39,942 nucleotides of DNA, from positions 1-39,942 of the forward strand of contig JAFZSR010000041.1 in the NCBI GenBank assembly GCA_017619275.1, given 5' to 3'. A model generated the notes under the pieces. That model was not told the origin of the DNA. It ran no database searches and worked only from the letters and a program-made list of their open reading frames with translations. Below, one piece after another: positions 7,346 to 14,974 of this stretch. Each line of letters starts with the position of its first letter. Position 1 is the stretch's first letter. Source of the stretch: Prevotella sp. (lineage in GTDB: Bacteria; Bacteroidota; Bacteroidia; Bacteroidales; Bacteroidaceae). The position numbers and the translations under genes are program-made.

Positions 7346-8839
7346 TCACTTTCCAATAACATATGTATTAAACGAGTGGGGGGCGGCAGCAATGTTCAGA
7401 TACTGGCCTTTCACCTTAACGCTCAGACGGGCATCGGCATCGGTGAAGTTGCCCACCGTGACGATAATCTGCTGGCCGTTGCGGAATACGACGACGGGCG
7501 TGGTGCGATAGTCGCGACCGGCGTAGGCAATCATCTCTGTGCCGGGGGCTACGAACTGACAGAAATGCTTGTAGGCGTAGTACTCGGCGGTGTAGCGCTT
7601 CTGGCGCGTCTTGCTGTCGACCTGAATGAGGGCGTTCTGCGTCCAGCCCCACGAGGACTGGCCCTTGTCGGCAAGGATGAAGTTCCAGTTGTAGTACTCG
7701 TCGCAGCCATTGCCAAGATTGTCGCTCAGGAGGAAGAAGGTGTGCTCGCCGGCCTTCCAGTCCATCGAGCCGTTGCCACACTCGCTCTCGCTCATCATCA
7801 AGCGCAGCTGCGGATAGCGACTCTTGAGCTGTGGCAGGTTCTCGCGGCACTCCCATTGGGTGGCGATGCCCTTCACGTTCGCCTGCAAGGTCTGGTCGTC
7901 GAGAATCTTCTGCACATAATCCAGACGGTTGGTGTTGAACGTGCCTATCCACAGCTCCACCTCGGGATGGTTCTTGCGGAGCGCAGGTGCCAGGTAGTCG
8001 TTGTTGAAGCGCAGCGTGCCTTCGGCGGTCCAGGCGCAACCGGGATAGATGGTGTAGCTGTAGGCCTCGTTCTGATACATCACCTTCGTGATGGGCAGCC
8101 CTTGCTCGGCGTAGAGGTCGATGAAACGGCAGAACATGTCGGCATAGCTCTGCAGGTAGCGCGGGTCCTGAATGAAATAGTCTTGTGTGGCCAGGCGACG
8201 GGGGAAGACGCCGTTGCTCTCGCCCATCAGCTGCATTTCGCCTGGTTTGATGGGGGCATCGTAGAGCAGATAGTCCTTCTCCTTCGGCTGGTTGTTGTAG
8301 GGACTGCTCTGCACGCAGTAGTCCTGGTTGATTTTCATCCAAGCGGGCGGACTCCACGGGCTCATGAAGAGCTGCAGGTGCGGACAGTATTTCTGTGCGG
8401 CACGGGCCAGCGGGATGATGTTGCGCTTGTCGCGCTCGATGTTGAAATACTTCAGATGGAGGTCTCCCACCACATCGTCGCACTGATACCACGAGCGGGC
8501 ATAGTCGTTGGCGTTCATCGACACGCGGCCATGTGTGAACCGCAGGTCGCCGTCGCTGGCAAAGAGATTGTGCATCACCTCGTCCTGGTCGTCGCGGCTC
8601 AGCAGGTTGAAGGCGTCCCAGTCCAGTTCATTGAACGTGGTGCCCCAGGCGCGGAAGGTGGTGCCCTTCTCGGTGCCGTCAACCGTTGCCACCACCGTTC
8701 CCTCGGCTTTCGTGGACAGTGCCGCCTTTGCCGATGTCCACGGCGCCTGCTCGGTGGTGGTGTACTTCGTCACTTTCTGCGCATTCAGCGCCGTTCCCGC
8801 CAAAAGGAGGGATGAAAGAATCAAGTGTCTCATATTCAT
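7346..8839 (-). CDS. Glycoside hydrolase family 30 enzyme, secreted
   Basis: 497 residues from the ATG at 8839. An upstream in-frame start at 9094 would add 85 Arg-rich residues and run past the promoter, so it is rejected. A signal peptide (MRHLILSSLLLAGTALNA) leads into a TIM-barrel with family 30 hallmarks: MSPWSPPAWMK at about 159-169, the acid/base Glu258 in MYQNEA, and the nucleophile probably Glu351 in MMSESE. A short beta-sandwich side domain follows at the C-terminus. GH30 enzymes include glucuronoxylanases, beta-xylosidases and beta-glucanases; I cannot fix the subfamily. The GH43 gene next door and GH10 nearby favour a xylan-related activity. The YiiX-like gene ends 137 bases upstream, and a separate promoter is likely. 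Confidence 0.88.
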   Translation of the reverse strand: MNMRHLILSSLLLAGTALNAQKVTKYTTTEQAPWTSAKAALSTKAEGTVVATVDGTEKGTTFRAWGTTFNELDWDAFNLLSRDDQDEVMHNLFASDGDLRFTHGRVSMNANDYARSWYQCDDVVGDLHLKYFNIERDKRNIIPLARAAQKYCPHLQLFMSPWSPPAWMKINQDYCVQSSPYNNQPKEKDYLLYDAPIKPGEMQLMGESNGVFPRRLATQDYFIQDPRYLQSYADMFCRFIDLYAEQGLPITKVMYQNEAYSYTIYPGCAWTAEGTLRFNNDYLAPALRKNHPEVELWIGTFNTNRLDYVQKILDDQTLQANVKGIATQWECRENLPQLKSRYPQLRLMMSESECGNGSMDWKAGEHTFFLLSDNLGNGCDEYYNWNFILADKGQSSWGWTQNALIQVDSKTRQKRYTAEYYAYKHFCQFVAPGTEMIAYAGRDYRTTPVVVFRNGQQIIVTVGNFTDADARLSVKVKGQYLNIAAAPHSFNTYVIGK

Positions 8840-8892
8840 TTGCTGGTCAGTTTCCGTTTCATGTCTGTTTCTTATTGGCAAAGAAAAGTTCG

Positions 8893-8900
8893 CAAAAGTA
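8893..8900 (-). promoter_or_regulatory. -7 box of the GH30 gene promoter
   Basis: TACTTTTG on the minus strand matches TAnnTTTG and lies 54 bases before the ATG at 8839. No good TTTG is found 20 bases further upstream, so the promoter may be weak or need an activator. Confidence 0.5.
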
Positions 8901-8976
8901 CGAAAAAGAATTGGATTGAGAAAGGAAAAGGCAAAAAATCTTCGCAGAAAGCTGGCCCGCTTGGGTGGGGCGATTT

Positions 8977-9549
8977 TCAGCGCAGGGGCTTCATGGAGAG
9001 CTTGACTTGACTGCGCTGCGACAACTCGCCGGGATTGGAGCCTGGCTCGCCTTCGGGCACGGCCATACGATGGCGGGCATAGAGCTGCTTCCAATAGCGG
9101 GGGATGCTGTCGTGGGCATCGCGGAAGGTCATGGGCACGGGGGCGAAGATGGCCTGCCCCTGCTTGTCGACAAACGACTGGAGCACCAGCTCGGAGCAGT
9201 AGATGGCGGCGTTGGTGGGGAGGAAGAGCGTGTCGTAGGGCTGGCCGAGGTATTGGCGGGCGTTGCTCACCGACTGCCGACGTGCTGCCGCTGCCACTCG
9301 CCCTCGGAAGTAGTGGCCATCCTCGCGCTGCAGCACTTCGCTGAGCGGCGTGACGACGACACCCTCGTGGGGGATGGCCTCCACCACCTGTCCATGCCCG
9401 GCGTAGATGGCCACGTGGTCGATGCTGGCGGGCGTCACCAGCGTGATGTGGTTGTCGGCATCAACCACATGAAACAACAGGTCGCCGGTGCGCAACGCCG
9501 TGGAGCACGATGCGCAGCCCAGAACAGCCGCTATGAGAAGCCTTTTCAC
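8977..9549 (-). CDS. YiiX-like permuted papain-fold amidohydrolase, probable lipoprotein
   Basis: 190 residues, starting with GTG at 9549 (MKRLLIAAVLGCASC), 7 bases after the GH43 stop, so the two are co-transcribed. Cys12 or Cys15 could be the lipid-anchored residue. GDLLFHVV near residue 22, DHVAIYAG with His45, and the Cys in AIYCSELV (about residue 117) follow the order known for the YiiX/YebB branch of NlpC/P60-like enzymes, where His precedes Cys (circular permutation). Such proteins are thought to cleave amide or ester bonds in peptidoglycan or lipids. Why one sits inside a xylan-enzyme operon is unclear. Confidence 0.78.
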   Translation of the reverse strand: MKRLLIAAVLGCASCSTALRTGDLLFHVVDADNHITLVTPASIDHVAIYAGHGQVVEAIPHEGVVVTPLSEVLQREDGHYFRGRVAAAARRQSVSNARQYLGQPYDTLFLPTNAAIYCSELVLQSFVDKQGQAIFAPVPMTFRDAHDSIPRYWKQLYARHRMAVPEGEPGSNPGELSQRSQVKLSMKPLR

Positions 9550-9556
9550 TTTTTCG

Positions 9557-12547
9557 TTATTTCGCTTTCATTGCATAATGCAAATAATCAACGTCGATGA
9601 AACCGCTCTCGCCCTCGTCGTTATAGCAGAAGATGCCGATGCGGTCGCCACGATAATAACCCCACGACAGCTGATAGGTGCCCAGTTCGTGGTAGTTGTC
9701 GCCATCGGTGCTATAAGCAAAACGGCTCAGCCCGTCGAGGCCCCACGTGGACTTCAGCCAGAGGCAGTCGGTGGTGATGGCGATGCTGGTGGTGGCCTTC
9801 CCATTGTCAGTCCATTCCAGCAGGTTCTTCCCGCCTTGGCAGGTGATGCCGAGCGATGCGCTTCGGGCGGCGAAGTGGCACAAGCCAGCATGCAGACCAT
9901 CGGCAGTATGGCTGATGTCGAGCTTCACCACCACCTCGTTATGCGGAGAGCGGAACGAGCGCTGGGTGAGAGTGTTGCCGGCTTGGAGCAGTTGGCCGGG
10001 CTTTAGGGGGCGGAAGGCCTTCAGGCGCAACCAGCCCGGACGCTCGCTGAGCGAGAAGTGGCTGGCACGTGGCTGGTAGTTCCATTGCCATTGGGGCGAG
10101 AGGGGGAAGGGCTGCAACGATGTTGCAGCAAAGGAGGACACGGGGACGTCGAAGTCGTCGCTACGCTGTAGGTGCAGTTGCTCGCCTGATGGTTGGAGGG
10201 GCATGGGCGCCCGCCACACCATCGTACCCAACTGGCTTGGCTGGCTGCGGTGGCCTATCATGGGCCAGCCATCGACCCACTCAACCGGAAGCAGACTCAC
10301 GATGCGCCCGCTCCAGTCGCCCGAGCCGTGATGGGTGAGGAAGTACCACTTGTCGCCAGCGTCGACGATGCCGCCCTGGTTGGGTTCGTTGGCCTCGGTA
10401 CAGGGCAGGAGGAGCTGGCGCTCCTCCTGAAACTTGCCATCAATCTTCTTGTCGCGCTTCGCCATCACATAGCGTCCCACGCCGTCGCGATGTTCGCTGA
10501 AGATGAGGTAATAGTAATTGCCGTGGCGGATGAGCTTGCTGGCCTCCCGGCCATTGCCCTCGTTGAGCAGAAAGGCACTGGCGCGGTCGATGCTGCGTGC
10601 GTCGTCGGCCATGCGGAAGCGGTAGGTCTTATAGCCTTCACGGAAGCAGGTGCCCACGAACCAGGCGCGCCCTTTCTCGTCCCAGATGGCGGTGCAGTCG
10701 TCCCAGCCTTGCTCCTTCAGCAAGGGCGTAAGCTGCTCCCACGGTCCGCTGGCCGCCGGGGCAGAAGTCATGAAATAGCCCTCGTCGGGGGTACCGAAGA
10801 ACAGGTAGAAGCGCCCCTCGTGGTGACGCAGCGTGCCCGCCCAGATGCCTCGCCCATAGCGGTCCATCTGTTGCCACGTCATGGCGGGGCTGATTTGCGC
10901 GAGGTCGGTCACGGCGTTGCCAGCAATCTCCCAGTTCACCAAGTCGCGCGAATGGAGAACGGTCATGCCGGGCGAGAACTGCATGGTGGAGGAGATGGCG
11001 TAGTAGTCGTCGCCCACGCGTATGCAATCCAGGTCGCTATAGTCGGCGGGAATCACGGGATTGCAGTAGGTGCCGTCTGAGAGCTGCCCCCACGTCTGCC
11101 AGTCGCCCCACGTCCTTTCTTGCTTCTCCCAAAGGGTGGCTTCCTCTCCCTTTTCGAGAGAGGAGGAGGGGCTTGACACGCTCCACTCCCATACGCCTGG
11201 CACGCCCTCGGTGATGCTGACGCGCAGATAGCGGAACGCCTTGCCAATGATGTCGACATGCGGGGAGCGCTTCTGCACATCGGCATGGCCGCCACAACGG
11301 CGCCATTTTCGTCCATCGTTAGAGCCTTCCAACACGTAGGCATGCCCAGCGGTGGGACGCACAAAACAGATTTCGCTCTGGTCAATCATCACTTTCTCCC
11401 CCAAGTCAATCTGCAACCAGCTTGTCGTATCTTCCTTGACGGGCATCCAGCGCGAGCCGTTGGCTCCGTCGATGGCGAAGGCAGGGTCGAAATACTCGGT
11501 GCGCTGGCAACGGCGGTCGTTGAAGAAGCGGATCTTCTGGGGAGCCTTCGTGCTGGAGGCCGTAATGCCCACCGGTTTCAGCTCATGACGCGGTGCTGAT
11601 GGTCGCAAAGCGCCCACACCGTCGAGCGTCACCCGTACTGGACGGATGGTGCCATCGTCGTTGAACTCCAGTTTGTTCACGTAGGTCTGTCGGTTGGTGC
11701 TGTTGCGGCTGAACTCCAGGAAGACAAAATAATAGTCGTCGCCATCGTTGAAGACGCTACCGTGGCCGGGGCCGAAGACGCCCTGTTCGACGCTCGTAGT
11801 CGAGACGATGTCGTGGACTGGCGTCTCGTAGGGACCCAGTGGTGACGTGCGGCTCATCTGGTAGTAGTACTCATAGTTCTCGTCGCCGCCAATGGTATAG
11901 AGATAGTAGTAGATTCCTTTGCGCTTGAAGAAGATGGGGCCTTCGCTGTACTCCTTGCGACGTGTGGAGAGGGTGGTGGCCTCGCCCAGGGTGGTCATGT
12001 CGGGTGCCAACTTGGCCACATGGCGCTGGCCCCAGAATGCGTATGCCTGCCCATCGTCATCGATGAACACCTCGGCGTCGATGCCTCCACGGTCGTCTGT
12101 CTGTAGCAGAGTGGCATCGGTGGTGTAGGGCTTGGCGAACTCATCCTTTCCCCGTGCAAGGCTGAAAGGGCCATCGGGACTATCGGCCACACCCACGTGC
12201 ATGTAGCCATTCACCGTGGGATAGATGTACCAGCGCCCGTTGCGCTCCACGGCCTTGCTGGGTGCCCAATACTTTTCGTGCTCGGCCGACGGGAAATAGG
12301 TGCCGTTGAAACACCAGTGCAGAAAGTCTTTCGATTTCCACACCACGGGCGGCCCCGACGTCTCCAAGCCTCGGCCATAGCCATCGGTGGTGGCATAGCA
12401 ATAGAAGGTGTCGCCGATGAGCTGTATGCTGGCATCGGCAATCATGTCGGGCACAAGGGCATGTCCAAAGGGATTGGCGTGTTGCGGTTGGGCCGAGACT
12501 ACGGCGGCGGCATTCAAGAGAACGCACGACAGCAAAACTCTAATCAT
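9557..12547 (-). CDS. Double GH43 enzyme: GH43, discoidin-like CBM, GH43, C-terminal beta-sandwich
   Basis: 996 residues from the ATG at 12547; a TTG just before it is unlikely. Signal peptide about 1-19. The first GH43 propeller (about 25-320) has the expected acids: Asp38 (ADAS), Asp157 (GIDAEVFIDDDG) and Glu202 (YSEGP). A discoidin/F5-8C-like domain spans about 335-455 (DPAFAIDGANGSRW, WLQIDLGE). The second propeller (about 490-780) has Asp505 (DYSDLD), Asp617 and Glu668 (GREASK). Residues about 800-990 form the concanavalin-like C-terminal domain usual in beta-xylosidase-type GH43. Both catalytic sets look intact, so one polypeptide may release two sugars, for example arabinose and xylose. 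It is first in the operon with the YiiX-like gene. Confidence 0.9.
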   Translation of the reverse strand: MIRVLLSCVLLNAAAVVSAQPQHANPFGHALVPDMIADASIQLIGDTFYCYATTDGYGRGLETSGPPVVWKSKDFLHWCFNGTYFPSAEHEKYWAPSKAVERNGRWYIYPTVNGYMHVGVADSPDGPFSLARGKDEFAKPYTTDATLLQTDDRGGIDAEVFIDDDGQAYAFWGQRHVAKLAPDMTTLGEATTLSTRRKEYSEGPIFFKRKGIYYYLYTIGGDENYEYYYQMSRTSPLGPYETPVHDIVSTTSVEQGVFGPGHGSVFNDGDDYYFVFLEFSRNSTNRQTYVNKLEFNDDGTIRPVRVTLDGVGALRPSAPRHELKPVGITASSTKAPQKIRFFNDRRCQRTEYFDPAFAIDGANGSRWMPVKEDTTSWLQIDLGEKVMIDQSEICFVRPTAGHAYVLEGSNDGRKWRRCGGHADVQKRSPHVDIIGKAFRYLRVSITEGVPGVWEWSVSSPSSSLEKGEEATLWEKQERTWGDWQTWGQLSDGTYCNPVIPADYSDLDCIRVGDDYYAISSTMQFSPGMTVLHSRDLVNWEIAGNAVTDLAQISPAMTWQQMDRYGRGIWAGTLRHHEGRFYLFFGTPDEGYFMTSAPAASGPWEQLTPLLKEQGWDDCTAIWDEKGRAWFVGTCFREGYKTYRFRMADDARSIDRASAFLLNEGNGREASKLIRHGNYYYLIFSEHRDGVGRYVMAKRDKKIDGKFQEERQLLLPCTEANEPNQGGIVDAGDKWYFLTHHGSGDWSGRIVSLLPVEWVDGWPMIGHRSQPSQLGTMVWRAPMPLQPSGEQLHLQRSDDFDVPVSSFAATSLQPFPLSPQWQWNYQPRASHFSLSERPGWLRLKAFRPLKPGQLLQAGNTLTQRSFRSPHNEVVVKLDISHTADGLHAGLCHFAARSASLGITCQGGKNLLEWTDNGKATTSIAITTDCLWLKSTWGLDGLSRFAYSTDGDNYHELGTYQLSWGYYRGDRIGIFCYNDEGESGFIDVDYLHYAMKAK

Positions 12548-12577
12548 CAATATTTAGTTTATACAAATGAATTTTTT

Positions 12578-12617
12578 CCAACAACGGATTGCACTGATTG
12601 CACGGATTGGCTGCGCA
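12578..12617. repeat. Family C repeat (CAACAACGGATTGCACGGAT), single copy
   Basis: About 40 bases matching the left arm of the larger array at 17613, including the following GCGCA. It lies just upstream of the GH43 start on the side of the DUF4301 terminator. Confidence 0.7.
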
Positions 12618-12622
12618 TAGAA

Positions 12623-12653
12623 TTGGCTGCACACCACAAGGGGATGCAGCCAA
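12623..12653 (-). terminator. Hairpin after the DUF4301 gene
   Basis: TTGGCTGCA (12623-12631) pairs with TGCAGCCAA (12645-12653) across a 13-base loop, 15 bases past the stop of the DUF4301 gene. On the minus strand it is followed by TTCTATG, so the U-run is poor. Confidence 0.45.
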
Positions 12654-12668
12654 CTCACTCATTTTATA

Positions 12669-14171
12669 CTATTGGTGTTGCGGACGCAACAGGTCGTTGA
12701 CAGTCTTCACGGGGTTGAAAGTGGCTAAGGGCACTTCTACGAAGACGGTGCTCCAGTCGCTCATGGCACCATTCCACAGGCCGGGCAGCTCGAGTGCCTT
12801 CAGCTCCTTGCCGCCTTTCGACTTGCTGCTGATGAAGCCCGTGGTCTTGTCGACATATTGGGGCAGGTCGAAGGGCTGGCCCTTATAGTCGCGCACGGCG
12901 CACACCAGGTCAACGGGGTTGAAGTGGGTGCCCTGTGTGAACATCTTCATGTACTCCTCGTTCTGCGTGTCGATTTGGCTGCTCTCCAGAATCTGCAGAC
13001 TCACGGTGCCGTCCTGATTGTAGGTGAGGAAGGGGCCACCGCCCGGCTCGCCCACATTCTTCACCACGCCACACACGCGCATGGGGCGGTTCAGCTTGCG
13101 ACGCAAGTAGTCGGCATCGACGGTGTTGCCCTTGGGCTGGCAACACAGGTCGTGCTCCACAAAATAGGCCATTTCATCGAGCTGCGCCTGGGTGGGGGCG
13201 CCGTCGAGGATGCGCAGATATTCAAAGGCTTTTTGCTGCAACTGCACCAGCACGCCGGCGATGACCTGCTTCCACTCCACGGTCTCGGGCTTCAGGCTGT
13301 CGGGCACCACATTGTCGATGTTCTTCACAAAAATGACGTCGGCGTCAATCTCGTTCAAGTTCTCGATGAGCGCGCCATGTCCGCCGGGACGGAAGAGCAG
13401 ACTGCCGTCGGCCTCGCGGAAGGGTGTGTTGTCGGGGGTGGCGGCGATGGTGTCGGTGCTGGGCTTCTGCTCGGAGAAGCTGATATCGAACTTCACGCCG
13501 TACTGCTGGGCCAATGCGTCGGCCTTCTCGGCCACCTTCTGCTTGAAGTAGTCCATGTGCTCGTGGCTCACGGTGAAGTGCACGTTGGCCTCGCCCTTCG
13601 AGGCGGCATAGAGGGCGCCCTCCACCAGGTGCTCCTCCATGGGTGTGCGGGCGCCGTCGGTATACTTGTGGAAGAGCAGCATGCCCTTGGGCAGCTGACC
13701 GTAGTTCAGCCCTTCCTTCTTCAGCATATTGGCGGCGACGGCCTTGTAGTTGCCCTCGGCCATCAGAGCCTTCACGCCCTTCCCCTCGTTCTTCTTGCAG
13801 ACGGCATCGAGGGCGTCGAAGAAGGCAAAATGCTCGATTTCATCGAAATATTTCTTCTCAAAGTCGGTGGTGGGAACATCGTAGGGAGCGTCTACAAAAG
13901 CAAACATGTTTTTGAACATGCGAGAGGCTGCACCGCTGGCGGGCACAAACTTCACCACGCGGCGACCCTGGGCCTTATACTGCTGCCAAGCCTCCACATA
14001 TTGGCTGCGCTCATCGGGCGTGGGGGCCACGATACCCCGCCCCACGGCGGCGGCGGCTTCGAGTTTCAGAAACGGGAAGCCCGTCTCAAACTGGTGCAAC
14101 TGCGTTTCAATGGTCTCTGCGCTGATGCCACGCTGGGCAATCTGCTGAAGGTCTTTCTCTGATAGGTTCAT
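12669..14171 (-). CDS. DUF4301 family protein (sugar nucleotidyltransferase-like)
   Basis: 500 residues, cytosolic, without a signal peptide. KFVPASGAASRMFK (about 73-86), then FRPGGHGALIENLN and DADVIFVKNIDNV (about 258-290), form the pattern of DUF4301, a Bacteroidota family of about this length. The GGHGALIENL and KNIDN segments recall UTP-sugar-1-phosphate uridylyltransferases, in which such loops bind the sugar phosphate. A nucleotidyltransferase role is therefore a reasonable guess, but I know of no demonstrated activity. It has a consensus promoter of its own and a hairpin after the stop, so it seems to be a single transcription unit. Confidence 0.88.
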   Translation of the reverse strand: MNLSEKDLQQIAQRGISAETIETQLHQFETGFPFLKLEAAAAVGRGIVAPTPDERSQYVEAWQQYKAQGRRVVKFVPASGAASRMFKNMFAFVDAPYDVPTTDFEKKYFDEIEHFAFFDALDAVCKKNEGKGVKALMAEGNYKAVAANMLKKEGLNYGQLPKGMLLFHKYTDGARTPMEEHLVEGALYAASKGEANVHFTVSHEHMDYFKQKVAEKADALAQQYGVKFDISFSEQKPSTDTIAATPDNTPFREADGSLLFRPGGHGALIENLNEIDADVIFVKNIDNVVPDSLKPETVEWKQVIAGVLVQLQQKAFEYLRILDGAPTQAQLDEMAYFVEHDLCCQPKGNTVDADYLRRKLNRPMRVCGVVKNVGEPGGGPFLTYNQDGTVSLQILESSQIDTQNEEYMKMFTQGTHFNPVDLVCAVRDYKGQPFDLPQYVDKTTGFISSKSKGGKELKALELPGLWNGAMSDWSTVFVEVPLATFNPVKTVNDLLRPQHQ

Positions 14172-14199
14172 AGTGCTTGGTTGTTTTATATTGACGGCG

Positions 14200-14231
14200 C
14201 AAAGTTACAAATTTGCTGGCTATTATCCAAA
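14200..14231 (-). promoter_or_regulatory. Promoter of the DUF4301 gene
   Basis: TTTG (14231-14228), 20 bases, TAACTTTG (14207-14200) on the minus strand: a full consensus, 29 bases before the ATG. Confidence 0.8.
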
Positions 14232-14290
14232 CAAAGGAAGCAAAAAAAGAGCGTTGCAATGAAAAAAGAAAAGGAGGAAGAAAACGAAAC

Positions 14291-14320
14291 AAGCAGCTCC
14301 CCTTATCTGGAAAGCTGCTT
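14291..14320 (-). terminator. Intrinsic terminator of rpsO
   Basis: AAGCAGCT (14291-14298) pairs with AGCTGCTT (14313-14320). On the minus strand the stem is followed by GTTTCGTTTTCTTCC. It lies 30 bases past the rpsO stop. Confidence 0.75.
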
Positions 14321-14350
14321 GAACGTAAGAGCCAAAAGCCGCATTGCCTA

Positions 14351-14620
14351 TTACTTGCGCAGACCGAGAGCCTTCACAATGGCACGATAGCGGTTAATGT
14401 CCTTGTTGTAGAGATACTTCAGCATCTTGCGGCGACGACCCACGAGCTTGGTCAGCGAGCGGGCAGTACCATAGTCCTTGTGGTTCTGCTTCAGGTGCTC
14501 AGTCAGGTGCTTGATGCGGTAGCTGAACAGTGCAATCTGGCTCTCGGCCGAACCTGTATCGGTGACCGACTGGCCGTACTGCTGGAAGATCTCTTCTTTC
14601 TTGGCTTTGTCTAAATACAT
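14351..14620 (-). CDS. rpsO: 30S ribosomal protein S15
   Basis: 89 residues, the normal length for S15. It aligns along its full length by eye: an N-terminal helix with the TDTGSAESQIALFSYRI motif that contacts 16S rRNA, then HLKQNHKDYGTARSL and the terminal LVGRRRKMLKYL...YRAIVKALGLRK. S15 binds the central domain of 16S rRNA early in 30S assembly. The gene is monocistronic, with a promoter at 14737-14730 and a clear terminator. Its leader is about 100 bases and holds two small hairpins, which could allow feedback control as in other bacteria. Confidence 0.98.
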   Translation of the reverse strand: MYLDKAKKEEIFQQYGQSVTDTGSAESQIALFSYRIKHLTEHLKQNHKDYGTARSLTKLVGRRRKMLKYLYNKDINRYRAIVKALGLRK

Positions 14621-14729
14621 TTTTGTTTGATTAATGAAGTTGGTTGCTCATGACATCCTTCCCCCGCTAGCAGCCTTAATCACTGCTGTTTACGGCGTCG
14701 AATGTACCGGGTTTTCCGGAAAGCGGGTG

Positions 14730-14737
14730 CAAAGGTA
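14730..14737 (-). promoter_or_regulatory. -7 box of the rpsO promoter
   Basis: TACCTTTG on the minus strand. The -33 region has only CTTGG at about the right distance. The leader between this box and the ATG (14729-14621) contains CCGG-AAAAC-CCGG and AGCAG-N9-CTGCT hairpins. Confidence 0.6.
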
Positions 14738-14941
14738 CTGCTTTTTTTCCATTCCACCAAGTTTTTCCCACAATTTTTTATTTACGCGCGTGTTTTCGCT
14801 CCTTTTTGGGCTTTCGAAAGAAATATGGCGAAAAAGCATTTTGTCTATGGTCTAAAGTCTTAAGCCTATAGTCAACACAAGAAATAAACGTTTTACATAA
14901 CTTTTGTTACAAAAAATAAAGTATTTTTGAACAGAAATGCG

Positions 14942-14949
14942 TACTTTTG
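14942..14949 (+). promoter_or_regulatory. -7 box of the GH10 xylanase promoter
   Basis: TACTTTTG, 26 bases before the ATG at 14975. It decides the start of the xylanase: an in-frame ATG at 14927 lies upstream of this box and would not be transcribed. The -33 region is poor. The remaining gap between rpsO and the xylanase (14738-14941) is AT-rich with no gene. Confidence 0.6.
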
Positions 14950-14974
14950 CACGATAATAATAACGCAACATCGT

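Noticed and set aside
8840-9094. 85-residue N-terminal extension of the GH30 enzyme
   Set aside because: Arg-rich and unlike a signal peptide; it overlaps the end of the YiiX-like gene and lies upstream of the -7 box. The ATG at 8839 begins a normal signal peptide.
14927-14974. Upstream start for the xylanase
   Set aside because: The ATG precedes the promoter box at 14942 and would place extra residues before the signal peptide.
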